64,000 nucleotides of DNA from Telmatospirillum sp. (GCA_020248985.1 JADCGL010000001.1:1-64000); one strand, 5' to 3'; shown: positions 33,906-43,676, numbered from the stretch's first letter. Numbers and translations: made by a program. The notes: generated by a model from the sequence alone, not told the origin.

Positions 33906-34771
33906 TCGAAGGCTACAATTTCGCCTATCTGGACGAGCAGACCAAGCGCATGATCCGCCGTGCGCTGCTCAAAGCCGTCGCGATCCCGGGCTACCAGGTG
34001 CCGTTTGCGAGCCGCGAAATGCCGCTGCCCTACGGGTGGGGCACCGGCGGCATCCAGGTGACGGCCGCGATCGTCGGGCGCAGCGACGTTTTGAAGGTCA
34101 TCGACCAGGGGGCCGACGATACGACCAATGCCGTGTCGATCCGCCGCCTGTTTGCCAACACCACCGACGTCGCCACAACCGAACGCACGCAGGACGCCAC
34201 AATCATCCAGACGCGCCATCGGATCCCCGAAACGCCGCTCCGCGAAGGCCAGATCATGGTCTTCCAGGTGCCGATCCCCGAGCCGCTGCGATGGCTCGAA
34301 CCGCGCGAGGCCGAAACCCGGCGCATGCACGCGCATGCCGACTATTCGGTCATGCATGTGAAGCTCTACGAAGACGTGGCACGCTACGGCCATATCGCCA
34401 CGGGCTACGACTACCCCGTCGTCGTCGACGGGCGCTATCTCATGAAGCCGTCGCCGATCCCCAAATTCGACAATCCGAAGCTCGACCGCAGCCCGGCTTT
34501 GATGCTGTTCGGCGCGGGGCGCGAAAAGCGTATCTACGCGGTCCCGCCTTACACGGCCGTGCGCTCGCTCGATTTCGAAGACCATCCGTTCCGTATCGAA
34601 AAATGGGACGAAAGCTGCGCGCTCTGCGGCGCGACCGACTCTTTCCTCGACGAGATCGTCGTCGACGACCGCAACAAGCGCATGTTCGTGTGCTCGGACA
34701 GCGACTATTGCCAGACGCGCCGCGCGCATGGCCACGGCCCCGCAACCGACAGCCAGGAAGCCGCCGAATGA
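33902..34771 (+). CDS. phnJ: Radical SAM C-P lyase PhnJ
   Basis: 289 residues. The four cysteines lie at 239, 242, 264 and 270 (CALC...CSDSDYC), exactly two residues earlier than in the E. coli enzyme (241, 244, 266, 272), and the glycyl-radical position corresponds to Gly30 in IPGYQVPF. ADDTTNAVSIRR, RHRIPETPL and PIPKFDNPKLD are family signatures. It cleaves the carbon-phosphorus bond of 5-phosphoribosyl-1-phosphonate. All catalytic residues are intact, so the pathway should be functional. ATGA overlap with phnK. Confidence 0.96.
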   Translation: MIEGYNFAYLDEQTKRMIRRALLKAVAIPGYQVPFASREMPLPYGWGTGGIQVTAAIVGRSDVLKVIDQGADDTTNAVSIRRLFANTTDVATTERTQDATIIQTRHRIPETPLREGQIMVFQVPIPEPLRWLEPREAETRRMHAHADYSVMHVKLYEDVARYGHIATGYDYPVVVDGRYLMKPSPIPKFDNPKLDRSPALMLFGAGREKRIYAVPPYTAVRSLDFEDHPFRIEKWDESCALCGATDSFLDEIVVDDRNKRMFVCSDSDYCQTRRAHGHGPATDSQEAAE

Positions 34772-35553
34772 GCGCCAGCAGCGACGAACCGATTCTGCGC
34801 GTCGAGGGCTTGCGCAAGAACTACGGCAGCCGGGCGGTGTGCGACGGCATTTCGTTCGATCTATGGCCAGGCGAAGTCCTGGCCGTGGTCGGCGAGTCTG
34901 GGGCGGGCAAAACCTCGCTCCTCAAATGCCTGTCGGGCCAGACGCCGATCGACGCGGGACACGCCTTCTATCGAAATGCCAAGGGCCGCGAGATCGACAT
35001 TGCGGCCAGCGACGAAACGCTGTTGAAGCGCCTGCAGCGCACGGAATGGGGCCTCATCCACCAGAACCCGCGCGACGGCCTGCGCTTCGGCGTGTCGGCC
35101 GGAGCCAATGTCGGCGAGCGGCTGATGGCCTTGGGTGCCCGCCACTACGGCAATATCCGCCACGAGGCGGGCGATTGGCTGCAGCGGCTCGAGATCTCGG
35201 GCGACCGTATCGACGATCTGCCGTCAAAATTTTCGGGCGGCATGCAGCAGCGCCTGCAGATCGCGCGCAATCTCGTGACCAAGCCGCGCCTCGTGTTCAT
35301 GGACGAGCCGACCGGCGGGCTCGACGTGTCGGTGCAAGCGCGCCTGCTCGATCTGCTGCGCGTGCTCGTGCGCGATCTGGGGCTCGCCGCCGTTCTCGTC
35401 ACGCACGATCTGGCGGTCGCCCGCCTGCTCGGCGACCGGCTGCTCGTGATGAAAGACGGCAAAGCGGTCGAGCTCGGTCTTGTCGACCAGGTGCTCGACG
35501 ATCCGCAAACGCCGTATGCGCAACTGCTCGTTTCCTCGGTGCTGCAGATATGA
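34768..35553 (+). CDS. phnK: C-P lyase ABC-type ATPase PhnK
   Basis: 261-residue ABC ATPase: Walker A GESGAGKT, signature FSGGMQQRLQIARNL, Walker B LVFMDEP, and the H-loop VTHDLAVARL. WGLIHQNPRDGLRFGVSAG is the PhnK Q-loop region. PhnK docks on the PhnGHIJ core and is not an importer subunit. 4-bp overlaps on both sides. Confidence 0.93.
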   Translation: MSASSDEPILRVEGLRKNYGSRAVCDGISFDLWPGEVLAVVGESGAGKTSLLKCLSGQTPIDAGHAFYRNAKGREIDIAASDETLLKRLQRTEWGLIHQNPRDGLRFGVSAGANVGERLMALGARHYGNIRHEAGDWLQRLEISGDRIDDLPSKFSGGMQQRLQIARNLVTKPRLVFMDEPTGGLDVSVQARLLDLLRVLVRDLGLAAVLVTHDLAVARLLGDRLLVMKDGKAVELGLVDQVLDDPQTPYAQLLVSSVLQI

Positions 35554-36248
35554 CGACGCTGCTTGAAGTGCGCGATTTGCGCAAAAGCTTTCGCCTGCAC
35601 AATCGCGGCGGCCTCGAGTTGCCCGTGCTCGGCGGCGTGTCGCTCGATGCGTTTGCGGGCGAATGCTTGGTGCTCGCGGGCCCCTCGGGGGCCGGCAAAT
35701 CGACGCTGCTGCGCTGCGTCTACGGCAACTACGTGGCCGATGCGGGCTCGATCAAAATCGCCGACGGGGCGGCCAAGATCGAGATCGTGGGGGCCGGCCA
35801 TCGCACGATCCTCGACCTGCGCCGTCGCACGCTCGGCTATGTGAGCCAGTTCCTGCGCGCGATCCCGCGCGTGGGTGCGCGCGACGTCGTCGCCGAGCCG
35901 TTGCGCCGCATCGGCTGGGACGAGGACCGCGCGCGCGAACGCGCGGGCACGCTGCTCGACGGTCTCGGCATCGCGCAAAAAATGTGGGATCTGCCGCCGG
36001 CCACTTTCTCGGGCGGCGAGCAGCAGCGCGTCAATCTCGCGCGCGGTTTTGCGGTCGAGTATCCGCTGATGCTGCTCGACGAGCCCACTTCGGCGCTCGA
36101 CGCTGAAAATCGCCGCCGCGTGGTGGCGCTGATCGAAGCGGCCAAGACGCGCGGGGCCGCCGTGCTCGGCGTGTTCCACGACCACGACATGGCCGACGCC
36201 GTCGGCACGCGCATTTTCAACGTCGAACCCGCACGGATGGCCGCATGA
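35550..36248 (+). CDS. phnL: C-P lyase ABC-type ATPase PhnL
   Basis: 232 residues. Walker A GPSGAGKS, YVSQFLRAIPRVGARDVVAE, signature FSGGEQQRVNLARGF, Walker B LMLLDEP and H-loop FHDHDMADAVG. Conserved partner of PhnK on the C-P lyase core complex. Overlaps phnK and phnM by 4 bp each. Confidence 0.93.
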   Translation: MTTLLEVRDLRKSFRLHNRGGLELPVLGGVSLDAFAGECLVLAGPSGAGKSTLLRCVYGNYVADAGSIKIADGAAKIEIVGAGHRTILDLRRRTLGYVSQFLRAIPRVGARDVVAEPLRRIGWDEDRARERAGTLLDGLGIAQKMWDLPPATFSGGEQQRVNLARGFAVEYPLMLLDEPTSALDAENRRRVVALIEAAKTRGAAVLGVFHDHDMADAVGTRIFNVEPARMAA

Positions 36249-37387
36249 GCAGCGAAATCGTATTCCGCAACGCGCGCGTGGTGCTGCGCGACCGCGTCCT
36301 CGAAGGGGCGGCGGTGCGCGTCAAGGACGGCCGTATTGCCGACATTGCCGAAGGCGGCAGTGCGGTCGGCACGGATCTCGACGGCGAATTTCTGATGCCG
36401 GGTTTCGTCGAGTTGCACACCGACAATCTCGAGAAGCACATGAGCCCGCGCCCCGGCGTGCACTGGCCGGCCGAAGACGCTGTGATGGCGCACGACGCGC
36501 AGATCGCAGCGGCCGGCATTGTGACGGTGTTCGATGCGGTGGGCTTGGGCGACGTGTTCGAGCGCAGCGACCGCGTGGAAAATCTCGAGCGCATGCATGC
36601 AGCGCTGATGGCGACGGGGGCGGCGGGCGCTTTGCGCGCCGAGCACCTCATCCATGTGCGTTGCGAGGTCACGTATCCGAACGTCGAAGCGCTCGCCAAG
36701 CGCATGATGGATTTTCCCGAGGTCAAGCTCGCCTCGATCATGGACCACACGCCGGGCCAACGGCAGTTTGTGGACGAGGGCAAGCTTCGCCTCTACTACA
36801 CCAAAAAATACGCGATGACCGACGAGGCCTTCCGCGAGTTCGTGGCCGAGCGCCACCACATGCACCTGAACTACGCCGTCGCCAACCGGCGTCTGCTCGT
36901 GGACCACGCGCATCGCAAGGGTATCGCACTCGCAAGCCACGACGACGCCACGCTTGCCCATGTCGACGAAGCGATCCGCGACCGCATGCAGATCGCCGAG
37001 TTCCCGACCACGCCGGAAGCCGCCGCCGCCTCGCATGCGGCGGGCCTCGCCGTGCTCGTGGGCGGGCCCAATCTGGTGCTCGGCGGCTCGCATTCGGGCA
37101 ATGTCGCGGCCGTCGATCTCGCGCGCACCGGCCATGTCGATATCGTGTCGTCGGACTATGTGCCCGCCAGCATCCTGCCCGCGGCCTTGAAGCTCGCCCG
37201 CGCCGATATCGGCATCGATTTGGCCGCAGCGGTCGCCAAGATCAGCTACAACCCTGCCCATTCGGTGGGGCTCGACGACCGCGGCGAGATCGCGCTCGGC
37301 AAACGCGCCGATCTCGTGCGTGCGCGCATCGCGGGCGATCTGGCGCAGATCCGCGAAGTGTGGCGCGAAGGGCGCCGCGTCGTTTGA
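36245..37387 (+). CDS. phnM: Triphosphoribosyl-phosphonate diphosphohydrolase PhnM
   Basis: 380-residue amidohydrolase-superfamily enzyme. PhnM motif LHTDNLEKHMSPRPGV supplies the HxD/N metal region; IMDHTPGQRQF, LASHDDATLAHV and SSDYVPASILPAAL follow. It releases pyrophosphate from ribose 1-phosphonate 5-triphosphate before PhnJ acts. Its TGA overlaps the TTG start of phnN. Confidence 0.94.
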   Translation: MSSEIVFRNARVVLRDRVLEGAAVRVKDGRIADIAEGGSAVGTDLDGEFLMPGFVELHTDNLEKHMSPRPGVHWPAEDAVMAHDAQIAAAGIVTVFDAVGLGDVFERSDRVENLERMHAALMATGAAGALRAEHLIHVRCEVTYPNVEALAKRMMDFPEVKLASIMDHTPGQRQFVDEGKLRLYYTKKYAMTDEAFREFVAERHHMHLNYAVANRRLLVDHAHRKGIALASHDDATLAHVDEAIRDRMQIAEFPTTPEAAAASHAAGLAVLVGGPNLVLGGSHSGNVAAVDLARTGHVDIVSSDYVPASILPAALKLARADIGIDLAAAVAKISYNPAHSVGLDDRGEIALGKRADLVRARIAGDLAQIREVWREGRRVV

Positions 37388-37947
37388 GGGTGGGCGCACT
37401 TGCCTATGTGATGGGCCCGTCAGGGGCGGGCAAAGACACGCTGCTGAATGCCGCACGCGCCGCCCTCGACGGCCAGGGTTTTGCGTTTGCGCATCGCTAC
37501 ATCACGCGCCCGCCTGTACCGGGCGACGAAGTGTTCGTGCCGCTGACCAAGGCCGAATTCGCGGCGCGCAAAGCAGCTTCCCTGTTTGCGTTCGATTGGC
37601 ACGCGCGCGACGTCGGCTATGCGATCGGTGCTGAGATTGCGCTGTGGCGCCAGGCGGGTTTGACCGTTGTCGTCTCCGGCAGCCGGGCCGATTGGGCCGC
37701 CGGCAAGCCGGCTGCTGCGGGTGCAATCCCAGTGCTGATCGAAGCAAAACCGGCGATTCTTGCGGCACGCCTCGCGGCACGCGCGCGCGAGCAAGCGGCT
37801 GAAATCGAAGCGCGGCTGGCGCGCGCAGCCGCACTCGAAGCGGCGATCCCGCAGGCGGTGCGCATCGACAATAGCGGCGCACTCGACGTCGCCGTCGCGG
37901 CGTTTGTCGCCGCCCTCAAGCAGATCCAAGTCGGAAGCGCTGCGTAA
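37384..37947 (+). CDS. phnN: Ribose 1,5-bisphosphate phosphokinase PhnN
   Basis: 187 residues of the guanylate-kinase-like fold: P-loop VMGPSGAGKDTLLNAA, RYITRPPVPGDE, and the lid region. It converts ribose 1,5-bisphosphate to PRPP and closes the C-P lyase route. TTG 37384 is chosen because it overlaps the phnM stop (TTGA); GTG 37390 is the alternative. Its last 32 bp overlap the convergent DUF1045 gene. Confidence 0.9.
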   Translation: MRVGALAYVMGPSGAGKDTLLNAARAALDGQGFAFAHRYITRPPVPGDEVFVPLTKAEFAARKAASLFAFDWHARDVGYAIGAEIALWRQAGLTVVVSGSRADWAAGKPAAAGAIPVLIEAKPAILAARLAARAREQAAEIEARLARAAALEAAIPQAVRIDNSGALDVAVAAFVAALKQIQVGSAA

Positions 37948-38575
37948 GCAAAAAATCGGCACCGGCTTGCGGTTCCCTGAACAACGCGATCTCGCGCACG
38001 GCAAGCGGGCGCTTCAGCATGTCGGCGGTGGCGCCTGCCAACTCGGCTTCAAGCTTGGCCGCCGTCGCATCGTCGAGCCGCCCGGACAAAGTCATGTGGA
38101 AGCGGAACGTGTCGAACACGTACGGATAGCCCCAGCGTCCGAGATGTTCGTCCTCGCGCGCACTCAAACCGCCTCTGCGCCGTTTGGCGAGCTCCGCTTC
38201 GCCGGCAGGTGCCCGAAAATGGTCGAATTCGCGTACGCAGGCATCGGCAAGCGCGTGCAGGGCGGGCGCAGGCGTGCCGGGTACGATCGCGAGGAACCGA
38301 CCGAGCTTCGCCACGCGCATATCGGGCACGTCGAACGGGGCCGTGCGTCGCGCGAATTCGGCGAGGGCGGCGACGAGCTCGGCTTCGTGTTTGCCGGGGG
38401 CGAGCGCAAAAGGCGGTTTCAGCGTGGCGTGGAAACCGTAGCGGCGCGGATCGGCGACGACGGCCAAGTCGCAGTCGAAAACCGCCCCGGTTTGGGGATC
38501 GCGGCCAAGCCAGCGATTGGCGAATTCCCACAAAGGATCGTCGGAAGTCGGCACGAAATAGATCGCGTAGCGCAT
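37916..38575 (-). CDS. DUF1045 phosphonate-metabolism protein, 2H phosphoesterase-like
   Basis: 219 residues. Two HxT motifs typical of 2H phosphodiesterases, HATLKPPF (~residue 49) and HMTLSGRL (~160), with YAIYFVPTSDDPLWEFANRW at the start. DUF1045 genes are regularly found at the end of C-P lyase loci and are thought to act on a cyclic or phosphodiester ribose intermediate, a job done by PhnP elsewhere (no phnP is present here). Convergent and overlapping phnN, so it has its own promoter. Confidence 0.88.
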   Translation of the reverse strand: MRYAIYFVPTSDDPLWEFANRWLGRDPQTGAVFDCDLAVVADPRRYGFHATLKPPFALAPGKHEAELVAALAEFARRTAPFDVPDMRVAKLGRFLAIVPGTPAPALHALADACVREFDHFRAPAGEAELAKRRRGGLSAREDEHLGRWGYPYVFDTFRFHMTLSGRLDDATAAKLEAELAGATADMLKRPLAVREIALFREPQAGADFLLTQRFRLGSA

Positions 38576-38604
38576 GCGCCCAACTATGGCGCGGCGCATC
38601 GATC

Positions 38605-38633
38605 TTGTCTGCCGGATTTCCAAGGCCTATAAA
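38605..38633 (+). promoter_or_regulatory. Promoter for the Bcr/CflA-type exporter
   Basis: TTGTCT (38605-38610) and TATAAA (38628-38633) with an ideal 17-bp spacer, starting 29 bp upstream of the DUF1045 start codon on the other strand. Transcription would begin near 38640, 34 bp before ATG 38674. Confidence 0.55.
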
Positions 38634-38640
38634 AATTCCA

Positions 38641-38654
38641 GGGCCGATCGGCCC
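38641..38654. promoter_or_regulatory. Perfect 14-bp palindrome, candidate operator
   Basis: GGGCCGATCGGCCC sits right at the predicted transcription start of the MFS exporter gene. Position and symmetry suit a dimeric repressor such as TetR or MarR; no such regulator gene is adjacent, so the assignment is tentative. Confidence 0.4.
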
Positions 38655-38673
38655 CAACAGGGGGCAGCCGCTG

Positions 38674-39897
38674 ATGTTCGACGGATTGAAGGGCGGCCCG
38701 CGGCCGCCGGGGTGGCGCGGCGATGTCGGATTCATTTTCATGCTCGGCGCGCTGATGGCGATCACGCCCAGCGCGGTCGACATGTATCTGCCCGCCTTGC
38801 CCACGATCGGGCGCGCCTTTAACGCGACGCAAGACCAGGTACAATTGTCGCTGTCGGGCTTCTTTCTTGCGTTTGCGTTCGGCCAATTGGCCTGGGGGCC
38901 GATCGGCGACCGCTATGGGCGGCGCGGCCCGACCTTGATGGGCATTGCGCTGTTCGCGGTCGGCAGCATTGGCTGCAGCTTCGCGCGCGATCCGATCGAG
39001 CTCGCCTTGTGGCGCGTGGTGCAAGCACTGGGGGCGGCCGCAGGCGTCGTTCTCGCACGCGCCATGGTGCGCGATGTGTTCGACCGCGACCGCAGCGCCA
39101 GTGTCATGTCGCTGATGATGCTGGTGATGGGGGCTGCCCCGATGCTCGCTCCCATTCTCGGCAGCCAAGTGCTGAAGCTGTTCGATTGGCGCGCGATTTT
39201 CGTGGTGCTGGCGGCCCTCGGGCTCGTGGCGGGTTTGCCCCTGCTGCGCCAGCCCGAAACCCTGTCGGAAAACAACCGCCGCTCGGCCGGTTTTGCGTCG
39301 GTCATGGGCGCGTATGCGCGGCTGCTGCGCGACCCGCGCTATTTGGGCTACGTGATCGGCGGGGCCGGCATTTTCGGCGCGATGTTCGCCTACATCTCCG
39401 GCACGCCGTTTGTGTATATCGAGCTCTTCGGCGTGGCGCCGGACACGTACGGCCTGCTGTTCGCGCTCAATGTCGTCGGCATGATGGGCTCGAATTTCCT
39501 CAACAGCCGCCTCGTGCTCGGCATGGGCAGCGATGCGGCATTGCGCATCGGGCTGTTGGCGTCGGTCGTGTGCGGGGCTGTGCTGCTGGCCATCGCCGCC
39601 ACCGGCGCGTTCGGCCTTGCGGGCATTGTCGCTGGCTTGGCGATCATGCTCGCTTGCATGGGACTCATAGGCTCGAACGCGATGGCAGGGGCCCTTGCCG
39701 ACCATCCGCAGATTGCCGGTGCGGCATCGGCCTTGGCGGGCTTCACGCAGTTCGTGCTCGGCGCGATTTCGGGCTTGATGGTCGCCGTGCTGGCCGACGG
39801 CACGGCCGTGCCGATGTGCGCCACGATGTTCGCGATGGCGCTGCTCGGCTACGGCGCGCATGCGTTGCTGGTCGGCAAGCGCCCGGCGGTGGCGTGA
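38674..39897 (+). CDS. MFS multidrug exporter, Bcr/CflA type
   Basis: 407 residues with 12 hydrophobic segments. MFS motif A-like [16 protein letters not shown] after TM2, [17 protein letters not shown] in TM1 and the [20 protein letters not shown] segment typical of drug:H+ antiporters of the Bcr/CflA group. Exports small molecules with proton exchange. Its TGA shares one base with the hydroxypyruvate isomerase start (TGATG), so the pair is co-translated; what they have in common is unclear. Confidence 0.88.
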   Translation: MFDGLKGGPRPPGWRGDVGFIFMLGALMAITPSAVDMYLPALPTIGRAFNATQDQVQLSLSGFFLAFAFGQLAWGPIGDRYGRRGPTLMGIALFAVGSIGCSFARDPIELALWRVVQALGAAAGVVLARAMVRDVFDRDRSASVMSLMMLVMGAAPMLAPILGSQVLKLFDWRAIFVVLAALGLVAGLPLLRQPETLSENNRRSAGFASVMGAYARLLRDPRYLGYVIGGAGIFGAMFAYISGTPFVYIELFGVAPDTYGLLFALNVVGMMGSNFLNSRLVLGMGSDAALRIGLLASVVCGAVLLAIAATGAFGLAGIVAGLAIMLACMGLIGSNAMAGALADHPQIAGAASALAGFTQFVLGAISGLMVAVLADGTAVPMCATMFAMALLGYGAHALLVGKRPAVA

Positions 39898-40664
39898 TGC
39901 CGAAATTCGCAGCCAATCTTTCGTTCCTCTATACCGAGCACGCGTTTCTCGACCGCTTTGCCGCCGCCGGCGCCGACGGGTTTCGCGCGGTCGAATTCCT
40001 GTTCCCGTACGACGAAACGCCCGAACGCGTTGCGGCTGCGGCCAAAGCCGCCGGTGTCGCGATCGTGCTGTTCAATCTGCCGCCCGGCAATTGGGAGCGC
40101 GGCGAACGCGGGCTTGCGGCTCTCAAAGGCCGCGAAGCCGAGTTCGATGCGGCTCTCGCCAAAGCGCTCGACTATGCGCAAGCGCTCGGCTGCAAGCGCG
40201 TGCATGCGATGGCGGGCCGCGTCGAGGACGGGGCGGATTTCGCGACGTATCTCGCCAATCTGCGGCGTGCGGCACCGATCGCGCAAGCGCGTGGTATTGG
40301 GCTTGCGATCGAGCCCATCAACACGCGCGACATACCTGGCTATTTCCTCAATCGCCAGGACGAGGCGCACGCGATCTGCACGGCTGTCGGTTCGCCCGCG
40401 TTGGGCGTGCAGATGGATCTCTACCATTGCCAGATCGTCGAAGGCGACGTGGCGCGCAAAATCGAAAAATTTCTGCCCGGCGTTTGCCACATGCAGATCG
40501 CGGGCGTGCCGGATCGGCACGAGCCGAGCGAAGGCGAGCTTGCCTATCCGTATCTGTTCGATCTCATCGATCGGCTCGGCTATGCGGGCCATATCGGCTG
40601 CGAATATAGACCGCGTGCCGGCACGTCGGCGGGTTTGGGTTGGCTCAAACCCTATTTGGCGTAG
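39897..40664 (+). CDS. hyi: Hydroxypyruvate isomerase
   Basis: 255-residue AP-endonuclease-2-type TIM barrel of the Hyi/OtnI group: [75 protein letters not shown] with the metal Glu, [13 protein letters not shown] and GHIGCEYRP with the second Glu. Converts hydroxypyruvate to tartronate semialdehyde in glyoxylate metabolism, which fits the glyoxylate-using aminotransferase at 43822. Ends 13 bp inside the convergent MFS gene. Confidence 0.9.
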   Translation: MPKFAANLSFLYTEHAFLDRFAAAGADGFRAVEFLFPYDETPERVAAAAKAAGVAIVLFNLPPGNWERGERGLAALKGREAEFDAALAKALDYAQALGCKRVHAMAGRVEDGADFATYLANLRRAAPIAQARGIGLAIEPINTRDIPGYFLNRQDEAHAICTAVGSPALGVQMDLYHCQIVEGDVARKIEKFLPGVCHMQIAGVPDRHEPSEGELAYPYLFDLIDRLGYAGHIGCEYRPRAGTSAGLGWLKPYLA

Positions 40665-41806
40665 CCGCGGGCCAACGCGCGCGCAAAGCGCACGCCGATC
40701 GCAAGCAGGATGGCCGCACTCGCCAGGAACAGCGGCTCGGCGCCGAAGCGGTCGAACGCAGCTCCGCCGGCGGCAACGCCCACGGCTTGACCAGCGAAGA
40801 ACACGGCCGCAAATGTCGCCACCGCATGGCCGCGCGCTTGCGGCAGCATCTGCGTTGCTTCCGTCTGCAGCGAGGAATGCATCGCAAAGAAGCCCCAGCC
40901 CATCAAAGCCAGCAGCGGCCCCGCGTAGAAGGCGCCTGGGATCGCGGCCATTCCCGCAAACGCGACAGCCAAAGCGCAGGCCCCCAGCAGCGGCACGCGG
41001 CCCGCAGGTGCGGCCCCGAAAAGGCGCGCGAATGTGAAGGCAAACAGAAGGCCGCCCGCACCGAAGGTCAGCAGTACAAGGCCGGCCGTTGCAAGATCGA
41101 GCGCAAAGCGCGTCTGAAGATCGGCCGCGACGAACGCCAAGCTGCCGTAGAAGAAAAACCCCTCTAATGCGACCGTGGCCAGCACCATGCGCGCGCGCGG
41201 GCTTGCAACCCAGCCATAGCCCGGGCTGCCGCTGGCGGCACTTGGCGCCCGTGCCGGCGCGTTCCGCAAGATCGAGGCCAGCACGACGGCACCCAAGCCG
41301 AAAGCTGCCGCCAGCACCAAAAACACGCCCTGCCAACCGAGGGCGGCACCGACCACGCCGCCGCCGACTTGGCCCGCCATCGTGCCCAATATCTGCATCG
41401 AGGACAGGCGGATGAGGGCCCGCTGGCGCTGTTCGTAGGCGACACTGTCGCCGATATAGGCAATGCCGAGCGGGATGATGCCGCCTGCACATGCACCCGC
41501 GATCGCGCGCAGCACGATCAGCATGTCGAGCGAGGTAGCAAGCGCGCACGCCCCCGTCGCCAAAGCTGCGGCGAGTGCGGCCGCCGCGATCGTCTGCGGC
41601 TTGCCCCAGCGATCGCCGATGCGCCCCGAGACGAACTGCACGCCGCCATAGGCGATCGAATAGGCCGTGATCACGATGCCGACGGCACCGGGCAGCGTGC
41701 CGAAACGCTCGGCAAGATCCGGCAACAGCGGATCGACTGCGCGCAGCGTGGCCGCACTTGCCATCGTGCACATCAGCACGCCGACCAAGGCGGAGCCCGT
41801 CTTCAC
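40652..41806 (-). CDS. MFS transporter
   Basis: 384 residues, 12 hydrophobic segments, with the motif A-like [16 protein letters not shown] after TM2. GTG 41806 is chosen because it overlaps the cysteine dioxygenase stop by 4 bp (GTGA); ATG codons 11 and 14 codons later would cut into the first helix. Third gene of the serS-cysteine dioxygenase-MFS unit, so a sulfinate, taurine-precursor or cysteine-related export role is a reasonable guess. Confidence 0.85.
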   Translation of the reverse strand: MKTGSALVGVLMCTMASAATLRAVDPLLPDLAERFGTLPGAVGIVITAYSIAYGGVQFVSGRIGDRWGKPQTIAAAALAAALATGACALATSLDMLIVLRAIAGACAGGIIPLGIAYIGDSVAYEQRQRALIRLSSMQILGTMAGQVGGGVVGAALGWQGVFLVLAAAFGLGAVVLASILRNAPARAPSAASGSPGYGWVASPRARMVLATVALEGFFFYGSLAFVAADLQTRFALDLATAGLVLLTFGAGGLLFAFTFARLFGAAPAGRVPLLGACALAVAFAGMAAIPGAFYAGPLLALMGWGFFAMHSSLQTEATQMLPQARGHAVATFAAVFFAGQAVGVAAGGAAFDRFGAEPLFLASAAILLAIGVRFARALARGYAK

Positions 41807-42402
41807 GAAAGCGACGCGCGGATGTCGGCCGAACGGTCCCACAGATTGGGCTGGATCGCGGCGGCATAGCCCGACACGAAGTTCTTCGCAGCGCCCGTCG
41901 CGGGATCGAACACGTGGCGGGCGACCGCGCCGATATTCGCCCCGTAGACATGAATTGCGACCGACACGCGGTCGGCATAGGCGTTGGCGACTTCGTGGAT
42001 ATCGCCGCTCAAGGGCCCAAGCGTGCTGAGCTGGCCCTGTTCGAGCCGCTCTTCGCCCGCGGCCTCGAGCCTGCCATCGGCTGCGCGCGCGTAAAACCGG
42101 CATTGCTCGGCGCCGCGCAGAATGCCGATGAGGCCCCAGACCGTATGGTCGTGGATCGGCGTTTTTTGGCCCGGGCCCCACACGAAGCTCGCCACGCTGA
42201 AGCGCTCTAGCGGGTCGCAATGCAGCAGATACTGGCGGTAATGCACGGGATCGGGTTCGGCAAAGGCGGGCGGCAGCCAATCGTCGATCGCGACGAGCGC
42301 GCGTAAGTGCGGCCCGAGTTTGGCGTGCGCTTCGCCTTCGTCGAGGCCGTCGGGGCCCATGGCCCGCGTGGCGGCGACGACGAAGTCGCGCAAGCGTTTC
42401 AT
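41803..42402 (-). CDS. Cysteine dioxygenase family protein
   Basis: 199-residue cupin. Iron ligands in TPIHDHTVWGLIGIL (first two His) and IHVYGANIG (third His); GDIHEVANAY is typical of bacterial cysteine or 3-mercaptopropionate dioxygenases. It oxidises a thiol to the sulfinic acid with O2. 4-bp overlaps with serS upstream and the MFS gene downstream. Thiol specificity (cysteine or mercaptopropionate) cannot be decided by eye. Confidence 0.88.
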   Translation of the reverse strand: MKRLRDFVVAATRAMGPDGLDEGEAHAKLGPHLRALVAIDDWLPPAFAEPDPVHYRQYLLHCDPLERFSVASFVWGPGQKTPIHDHTVWGLIGILRGAEQCRFYARAADGRLEAAGEERLEQGQLSTLGPLSGDIHEVANAYADRVSVAIHVYGANIGAVARHVFDPATGAAKNFVSGYAAAIQPNLWDRSADIRASLS

Positions 42403-43676
42403 GCTTTGGCCGCGCGCGGACGGATATGCGTCTGGCCCATGAAAGCCTGCAAGGCGGCCGGCAGGCGTACGCTGCCGTCGGCTTCCTGATTGTTCTCGAG
42501 GATCGCGATCATGGCGCGGCCGAGCGCAATACCCGTGCCGTTCAGCGTGTGCGCGAAGAGCGGCTTTTCCTTCGGCCCCTTGCGGTAGCGGATATTGAGG
42601 CGTCGCGCCTGGTAGTCGGTGCAGTTCGAGGTACTCGTGACCTCGCCAAACTCGCCGCCGTTCCCGCGGCCCGGCATCCAGGCTTCGAGATCGTATTTGC
42701 GATAGGCCGCCCCGCCCAGATCGCCCGTGCAGATGTCGAGCACGCGATAGGGCAGTTCGAGCGCATCGAAAATCGCGCGCTCGTTGGCGAGCAGTTCGGC
42801 GTGGATCGCTTCCGACTGTTCGGGTGTCGCGATCACCACCATCTCGACCTTCGTGAATTGGTGGACGCGGTAGAGGCCGCGCGTGGCGCGGCCCGCCGCG
42901 CGCTCGGTGCGGAAGCAGTGCGACACGCCCGCAATGCGGATCGGCAATTCGGCTTCGTCGAGGATCGTGTCCTGGTAGAGGCCGCACAGCGTGATCTCGG
43001 CCGTCGCAATCAAAGACATGTCGTGGTCTTCGATGCGGTAGGTGTTGGTCTCGGCCCCGCGCGGCACGAAGCCGGTACCCTGCAGGATCGTATCGCGCGC
43101 CATGTCGGGCGTGATGTGCGGCACGTAGCCGCGCTTGGACAGAAACTCGACCGCGAAATTCTGCAGTGCCAATTCCAGGCGCGCCCCGTCGCCCTTGAGG
43201 AAATAGAAGCCGGGGCCGGCGACTTTGCTGCCGCCTTCGGTGTCGATGATGCCGAGCAGGTCGCCGAGCGCCACATGGTCGCGCGGCGCGAAATCGAATT
43301 TGGGGTGCGCCACCGCGTTGCGGTCGATCTCTTTGTTGTCCTTGTCGTCGCGCCCGACGGGCGAGGCCGGATGCGTCATGTTGGGGATGCGCAGCAGCAG
43401 CGCATCGGCCTCGGCTTGTGCGGCGTCGAGCTCGGTCTTCAGCGCCTCGCGCTTCTCGCGCAACAGGCGGCCTTGTTCGCGCTTTTGATCGACCGACAGA
43501 TTCTTGGCGGAGGCGAGCGCATTGGCTTCGCGCTGGGCGTCCTGCAGGGCTTGGTCGGCTTTTTTGCGCGCGGCCTCGATTTGCGCGAAGCGGTCGAGAT
43601 CGATTTCGACGCCGCGATTGCGGCAATTGGCGGCGATATCGGCGAGATGGGCGAGGACGAAATTGCGGTCGAGCAT
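42399..43676 (-). CDS. serS: Seryl-tRNA synthetase
   Basis: 425 residues. N-terminal coiled-coil tRNA arm (~30-105, many Lys/Glu/Ala), then class II motifs: motif 2 FRTERAAGRATRGLYRVHQF and motif 3 near NGTGIALGRAMIAILEN, plus FYFLKGDGARLELAL. Full length and apparently the only copy here, so housekeeping. It starts at ATG 43676; the divergent pucG-like gene begins at 43822. Unusually, it leads a tightly overlapping unit with cysteine dioxygenase and an MFS transporter. Confidence 0.95.
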   Translation of the reverse strand: MLDRNFVLAHLADIAANCRNRGVEIDLDRFAQIEAARKKADQALQDAQREANALASAKNLSVDQKREQGRLLREKREALKTELDAAQAEADALLLRIPNMTHPASPVGRDDKDNKEIDRNAVAHPKFDFAPRDHVALGDLLGIIDTEGGSKVAGPGFYFLKGDGARLELALQNFAVEFLSKRGYVPHITPDMARDTILQGTGFVPRGAETNTYRIEDHDMSLIATAEITLCGLYQDTILDEAELPIRIAGVSHCFRTERAAGRATRGLYRVHQFTKVEMVVIATPEQSEAIHAELLANERAIFDALELPYRVLDICTGDLGGAAYRKYDLEAWMPGRGNGGEFGEVTSTSNCTDYQARRLNIRYRKGPKEKPLFAHTLNGTGIALGRAMIAILENNQEADGSVRLPAALQAFMGQTHIRPRAAKA

